DNA of 10,624 bases from UCB3 sp964415605 (GTDB lineage: Bacteria; Chloroflexota; Anaerolineae; Epilineales; Epilineaceae): contig CAYQBA010000162.1 in assembly GCA_964415605.1 (NCBI GenBank), positions 1 to 10,624 of the forward strand, given 5' to 3'. Every line of letters starts with the position of its first letter. The first letter of the stretch is position 1. Under the pieces are notes generated by a model. That model ran no database searches, was not told the origin of the DNA, and saw nothing but the letters and a program-made list of their open reading frames with translations. Of this stretch, positions 7,215 to 10,624 are shown piece by piece. Both the position numbers and the translations under genes were made by a program.

Positions 7215-7478
7215 ATGACCACGACGGTCGGGATCAAGATGCTCAAGGAGAACCTCAGCGCGTACGTGGCCATGGCCGTCGCGGGCGAACGCGTGATCAT
7301 CACCGATCGCGGCCGTGAAGTCGCGGAGCTGGGCCCGCTGACTCCCGAGCGGCGGGCACTGCAGGCGCTGATGGCCTCCGGCACGGTGCGGTGGAGGGGC
7401 GGCAAGCCGCGGCTCGACCCGATCCCGTTGGCGGTGGACGCCGATCTCGCCGGCGCCGTCGCGGAGGATCGGCGGTGA
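7215..7478 (+). CDS. Phd/YefM-family antitoxin
   Basis: An 87-residue protein with the N-terminal Phd/YefM pattern: TTVGIKMLKENLSAYV (3-18), then VAGERVIITDRGREVAELGPL (22-42). In this family that region forms the dimeric DNA-binding beta-alpha fold that represses the operon. The C-terminal half (about 45-87) is the expected flexible, proteolysis-prone toxin-binding tail; it holds an RWRGGKPRL segment. The ATG at 7215 is preceded by a purine-rich ribosome-binding region and a strong promoter. Its TGA (7476-7478) overlaps the toxin's GTG start by four bases, so the pair is translationally coupled. It is unrelated to the ribbon-helix-helix antitoxin at 1908-2153, so the two modules are not recent duplicates. 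The family call is strong; it is often annotated as a VapB or prevent-host-death protein. Confidence 0.92.
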   Translation: MTTTVGIKMLKENLSAYVAMAVAGERVIITDRGREVAELGPLTPERRALQALMASGTVRWRGGKPRLDPIPLAVDADLAGAVAEDRR

Positions 7479-7900
7479 TCCTGTATCTCGACAGCAGCGC
7501 GCTGGTGAAGCTCTTCGTGAGCGAGCCCGCCAGCGAAGCAGCGCGGGCGATGGCGGGGGCGGCGGCCGTCCTCGCCACCAGCCGGGTGTCGTACGCGGAA
7601 GCCTCGTCGGCGTTCGCGCGACGGCATCGTGAGCGACGGCTGACCGAGGAAGCGCTGCGGACGCTCGTCGATCGTCTGAACGCCGCCTGGTCCGACATGG
7701 CCCTCGTCGACGTCGACGAGATCGCCGCGGGCGCCCTGGCCGTCAGGCACGGGCTGCGCGGCTTCGACGCGATCCATCTGGCGGCCGCGTGCGTGCTGCA
7801 CGCGGCGGCGGCGCCGGAGGGGCTGAGGTTCTTGTCGTACGACGAACGCCAGAACGTCGCCGCGGGACATGAGGGCCTTCGCCTGGCCGCACCGGACTGA
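7475..7900 (+). CDS. vapC: VapC-type PIN-domain ribonuclease toxin (second module)
   Basis: A 141-residue protein. The start is a GTG at 7475-7477 overlapping the antitoxin stop in a GTGA junction. GGAGG at 7463-7467 stands 7 bases upstream. Starting here places the first PIN strand (ILYLDSSALVKLF) at the N-terminus as usual; the ATG at 7391 would add residues that only shadow the antitoxin gene. The acidic residues are D6, E42 (SYAEASSAFARR), D98 (GFDAIHLAAA) and D123 (FLSYDERQ), a complete PIN metal site. In the family such proteins cleave tRNA or rRNA when released from antitoxin. The SSALVKLF and RGFDAIHLA variants are typical of VapC proteins paired with Phd-like antitoxins. It ends in a hairpin-rich region overlapping its stop codon. 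The gene looks intact. Confidence 0.93.
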   Translation: MILYLDSSALVKLFVSEPASEAARAMAGAAAVLATSRVSYAEASSAFARRHRERRLTEEALRTLVDRLNAAWSDMALVDVDEIAAGALAVRHGLRGFDAIHLAAACVLHAAAAPEGLRFLSYDERQNVAAGHEGLRLAAPD

Positions 7901-7927
7901 GCGGCTCCGGTGCGGGATCCCGCACCG
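7887..7927 (+). terminator. Overlapping hairpins at the end of the Phd/PIN operon
   Basis: CCGCACCGGA (7887-7896) pairs perfectly with TCCGGTGCGG (7906-7915) around a 9-base loop that contains the toxin stop codon. The same CGGTGCGG segment also pairs with CCGCACCG at 7920-7927, as part of a perfect 20-bp palindrome at 7908-7927. The two stems cannot form together. A further palindrome, CGCGCCGGCGCG (7926-7937), follows. There is no proper U-tract, so this is at best a GC-type or pausing terminator. Confidence 0.5.
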
Positions 7928-8017
7928 CGCCGGCGCGCCCGCGGCCAGGCGCACGGATTAACAATCCTTTACCACGCCCAAACCTGCCCTTCCGTGTCTT
8001 TCTCCCGGCCCCAACGT

Positions 8018-8070
8018 CTGTCTGATCATCGACGGCCGGCGCTCGCCGCGAGCGCCGCACGCAACGACAG
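8018..8070 (+). promoter_or_regulatory. Two-tier hairpin in the pyrophosphatase leader
   Basis: CGGCGCTCG (8037-8045) and CGAGCGCCG (8049-8057) form a perfect 9-bp stem with a 3-base loop. An outer CTGTC/GACAG pair (8018-8022 with 8066-8070) can close around it, ending directly before the GGAGG ribosome-binding site at 8071-8075. It could insulate or modulate translation, or be a residual terminator for the operon upstream. No recognised riboswitch motif is present, and no clear promoter was found in 7928-8017. Confidence 0.45.
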
Positions 8071-8084
8071 GGAGGAAGAGGTCC

Positions 8085-8906
8085 ATGATCGAGCGAACCC
8101 ATGCCGCGGCGCGCGCCGTCGCCCTCGCAGCGCGCGCCGTCTGCGTCGCCATGCTGGTCGGCGGGTGCGGCGGCGGCACGGCGACCGACGTCGACGGCGG
8201 CGCCGCGGTCGAGCCGGACGCCACCGCGCTCCCGGCGGCGACCGCGATGGCGATCCCCACCGCGGCCGATGCGACGGCCGGCGGCGCGGCGCCCGCCCCG
8301 ACGAACGTCGCGGCCGACGTCGTGATGGTCGACGACATGACGATGGTCGGCCCCGAGAGCTTCCTGGACGGCTACGCCCCACGAAACGCCGACGGGACGG
8401 TGAACGCGGTCGTCGAGATCCCGGCGGGCACGACCGCCAAGTGGGAGGTCACCGACGACGACGGCAACCTGCACTGGGACGTCGAGGACGGCCGGCCGCG
8501 GATGGTGCAGTACCTCGGCTACCCGTTGAACTACGGGATGGTGCCGCGCACCAAGCTGGCCGAGTCGATGGGCGGCGACGGCGATCCGCTCGACATCCTG
8601 GTGCTCGGCGACGCCATCCCGCGCGGCACGGTGGTGCCCGTGACGGTGATCGCGGTCGCCCGCTATACCGACGACGGCGAGCGCGACGACAAGCTGGTGG
8701 CCGTCCGCGCCGGCACGCCGTTCGAGGACGTCGACGGGCTGCCGGAGCTCGAGGCGTCGTTCGACGGCGTCACCGACATCGTCGACACGTGGTTCCTCAA
8801 CTACAAGGGCCCCGGCGTCTTCCAGGCCCAGGGCTGGGCCGACGCGGGCGAGGCGATGGCGCTGCTCGACGCGGCGGAAGCGGCGTACGCGGAGGGCGCG
8901 CGGTAG
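8085..8906 (+). CDS. ppa: Family I inorganic pyrophosphatase carrying a lipoprotein signal peptide
   Basis: A 273-residue protein predicted to hydrolyse pyrophosphate to two phosphates with Mg2+. The start ATG at 8085 has GGAGG at 8071-8075. Residues 1-27 form a signal peptide (R-rich start, Ala/Val core) ending in the lipobox L24-V-G-G-C28, so C28 should be lipidated and the enzyme anchored outside the cytoplasmic membrane. Residues 29-75 are a low-complexity Ala/Pro/Thr linker. The catalytic domain (about 85-272) keeps the known active-site set of E. coli PPase: E111, K119, E121, Y146, Y150, the signature D165-G-D-P-L-D170, D196, D201, K203, and Y240-K241. The usual cytoplasmic enzyme is about 175 residues and lacks the first 90. 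The position of the Arg equivalent to E. coli R43 is ambiguous (R137 or R139). It converges on the histidine kinase gene with 21 bases between stops. Confidence 0.93.
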   Translation: MIERTHAAARAVALAARAVCVAMLVGGCGGGTATDVDGGAAVEPDATALPAATAMAIPTAADATAGGAAPAPTNVAADVVMVDDMTMVGPESFLDGYAPRNADGTVNAVVEIPAGTTAKWEVTDDDGNLHWDVEDGRPRMVQYLGYPLNYGMVPRTKLAESMGGDGDPLDILVLGDAIPRGTVVPVTVIAVARYTDDGERDDKLVAVRAGTPFEDVDGLPELEASFDGVTDIVDTWFLNYKGPGVFQAQGWADAGEAMALLDAAEAAYAEGAR

Positions 8907-8927
8907 CGCGGGGCGTGTGGGGCGGGC

Positions 8928-10624
8928 CTAACCCGGTCCTGACGCTCGGCGCGGCACCGTCACCCGCACGCGCGTCCCGCCGTCAGGGACCGCGTCCATG
9001 ACGAGGTCGGCGCCGAGCGCGGCCGCCCGCTCGCGGATGCTGGTCAGCCCCAGGCCGCCGCGGCCGGCCACGGCCGCCGGGTCGAAGCCGCGGCCGTCGT
9101 CGGCGACCTCGACCACGATCGCGTCGTCCCGGCAGTCCAGCCGCACCGCGACCGCCGTGGCCCCGGCGTGCTTGAGCGTGTTGTTGAGCAGCTCCTGGAC
9201 GATCCGGTAAAGGTCGCCCTCGATCGCCTCGTCGACGTCGCAGGCGTCGTCCGTCACGAGCTCGGCGCGGATCCCGGTGCGCTGCTCGACCGTCTCGAGG
9301 CGGCGCCGGACGGCGGCCACGAAGCCCTCGGTCTCGAGCTCGAGCGGCCGCAGCTCGAACACCAGGAGCCGCATCTCCTTCAGGGCCTGCTGCGCCGTCG
9401 CCGCCAGGCGTTCGAGCGTCGGCGGCAGGCGGTCCGCCGCGCCCGGCGCGTCCGAGACGGCCAATCGCTGGCCGGCCGCGGCCAGGAGCGTCAGGCTGTA
9501 CAGCGACTGCGTCACCGAGTCGTGCAGCTCGCGCGCCAGCCGCTGGCGCTCCTCGATGGCCGCCGTGCGCTGCGCGTCGGCCAGCAGCTCGGCCACCCGC
9601 TGCTCGAGCACGCCGTACGACGCGGCGAGCTGGCGCGCCATGTCGTTGAACTGGGCCGCCAGGTCCTCGATCTCGTTGCCCGTCCGCACCGCCAGCGTCT
9701 GGTCGAAGTCGCCGCCCGCCACCGCCCGCGCCGCCGACGTCAGGTCGCGGATCGGGCGGGTGATGCGGCGGACGCCGACGGCGGTCACCAGCGCCGGCAC
9801 CAGCACGCCGAGCGCCAGGAGCCCGATCAGGAACTCCCGCCACCGCCGACTCGGCTCGAGCAGCGTCGCCCACTGCTCCTCGTTGACCAGGCCCCACGGT
9901 GTGCCCGGCACCGGCGCGAAGCCGGCCACGATGTCGCGGCCCTCGAAGTCGCGCGTGCGCAGCGCGCCCGACTCGCCGGCCGCCACCGCCCGGACCGCGG
10001 CCAGGCCCGCGTAGTCCTGCCCGATCCGATCGCTGTCGGAGTGGTAGAGCACCCGGCCGTTCTGGTCCACGACGTACAGCGCGCCGCTCTCGCCGAGCCG
10101 CAGCCGGACGATGCTGCCGTAGAACGCGCTGACCTCGGTGGCGCCCAGCCGGAACAGGCCCGCCAGCACCCCGACGAGCTCGCCGTGCTCGCCCAGCACC
10201 GGCACGCCGACGACGATCACCGGCACCTCGCCGATCGTCACCGCGTCCGAGAACACCGGCTCGGCGCGGCGCACCAGCTCCTGGAAGAACGGATGCCCCG
10301 ACCATGCCCGCCCGACGAGGTCGCCCCGGGCCGGCAGGGTGTGCTCGACGACGCCGTGGCTGTTGAGCAGGACCACGCCGGCGTCGAAGACCACCAGGCG
10401 GTTCTTGGCCCGGTCGACCGCCGCGCGGCGGTCGACGGCGCTCGGGCCGGCCGCCGTCAGCGCGCGCGCCACGGCGTCTAGCGTGTCGGCGAAATCGGTG
10501 AGGCCGATGGCGAGCTGGCTCGCCGACAGCCGCGTCACCTCTTCCTCGCGCGCCACCGCCAGGTCCGCCGTCACCTGGCGGTAGGCCATGAACGACACCA
10601 GCGCCACGGCGATCAGGATGATGG
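8928..10624 (-). CDS. Membrane sensor histidine kinase, Cache-HAMP-HisKA_3-HATPase (5' partial at right edge)
   Basis: The frame is open to the window edge, and residues upstream of the GTG at 10607 continue a hydrophobic segment (IILIAVALVSFMAY), so the GTG is internal and the N-terminus is outside. Numbering from that GTG, order is: end of TM1 (to about 10); a periplasmic or extracellular double-Cache-like sensor (about 33-255, with LYVVDQNGRVLYHSD typical of the second Cache lobe); TM2 (259-279); HAMP (280-333); HisKA_3 dimerisation helix with phospho-acceptor H362 in ARELHDSVTQSLYSL; and HATPase with N-box QELLNNTLKHA (471-481), DDGRGFD (503-509) and GRGGLGLTSIRERA (516-529). This is a NarL/LiaS-type kinase expected to phosphorylate a LuxR-family response regulator. 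No such regulator is in the window; it may lie upstream, beyond the right edge. All catalytic boxes look intact. The ligand is unknown. Confidence 0.95.
   Translation of the reverse strand, partial: IILIAVALVSFMAYRQVTADLAVAREEEVTRLSASQLAIGLTDFADTLDAVARALTAAGPSAVDRRAAVDRAKNRLVVFDAGVVLLNSHGVVEHTLPARGDLVGRAWSGHPFFQELVRRAEPVFSDAVTIGEVPVIVVGVPVLGEHGELVGVLAGLFRLGATEVSAFYGSIVRLRLGESGALYVVDQNGRVLYHSDSDRIGQDYAGLAAVRAVAAGESGALRTRDFEGRDIVAGFAPVPGTPWGLVNEEQWATLLEPSRRWREFLIGLLALGVLVPALVTAVGVRRITRPIRDLTSAARAVAGGDFDQTLAVRTGNEIEDLAAQFNDMARQLAASYGVLEQRVAELLADAQRTAAIEERQRLARELHDSVTQSLYSLTLLAAAGQRLAVSDAPGAADRLPPTLERLAATAQQALKEMRLLVFELRPLELETEGFVAAVRRRLETVEQRTGIRAELVTDDACDVDEAIEGDLYRIVQELLNNTLKHAGATAVAVRLDCRDDAIVVEVADDGRGFDPAAVAGRGGLGLTSIRERAAALGADLVMDAVPDGGTRVRVTVPRRASGPG

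Noticed and set aside
9168..10481. Plus-strand open frame of 437 codons opposite the histidine kinase
   Set aside because: It is composed of Arg/His/Ala/Leu shadow sequence; the minus strand carries all kinase motifs.

Overview
The window is very GC-rich, with coding mostly in G/C-ending codons. It looks like a bacterial chromosome segment, most likely Chloroflexota. That assignment is inference. It rests on secreted proteins with Pro/Thr-rich linkers, a C-terminus of the type 'PTATP...VYLPY', and the mix of genes. No rRNA, tRNA, CRISPR array or insertion sequence was seen.

Layout, left to right. (1) Positions 2-1447 (+): the 3' part of a gene for an exported protein with a Pro/Thr linker and a repetitive, propeller-like C-terminal domain; its 5' end lies outside the window. 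(2) Positions 1511-2153 (-): a type II toxin-antitoxin operon with a ribbon-helix-helix antitoxin and a PIN-domain (VapC) toxin. It has a good promoter overlapped by a perfect 14-bp inverted repeat, the likely autoregulatory operator. (3) Positions 2338-6873 (-): one large gene for a 1511-residue secreted protein. It is made of two related halves of about 600 residues, separated by a type I dockerin-like calcium-binding pair. It ends in a Pro/Thr linker and a short 'VYLPY' tail. (4) Positions 7156-7927 (+): a second toxin-antitoxin operon from unrelated antitoxin stock (Phd/YefM plus PIN). It has a near-consensus sigma-70 promoter and a stacked hairpin region at its 3' end. (5) Positions 8085-8906 (+): a family I inorganic pyrophosphatase with a lipoprotein signal, so it is predicted to sit outside the cytoplasm, which is unusual for this enzyme. 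(6) Positions 8928-10624 (-): a Cache/HAMP/HisKA_3/HATPase sensor histidine kinase cut by the right edge.

How the parts fit. Three of the seven genes encode exported or surface proteins, and a fourth is a membrane sensor. The large dockerin protein is bracketed by two toxin-antitoxin operons of different antitoxin families, each reading away from it. Whether this stabilises an accessory block or is chance cannot be told from one window. The pyrophosphatase and kinase genes converge with only 21 bases between stop codons. The most unusual items are the internally duplicated protein with a central dockerin and the lipoprotein pyrophosphatase with a complete catalytic set.
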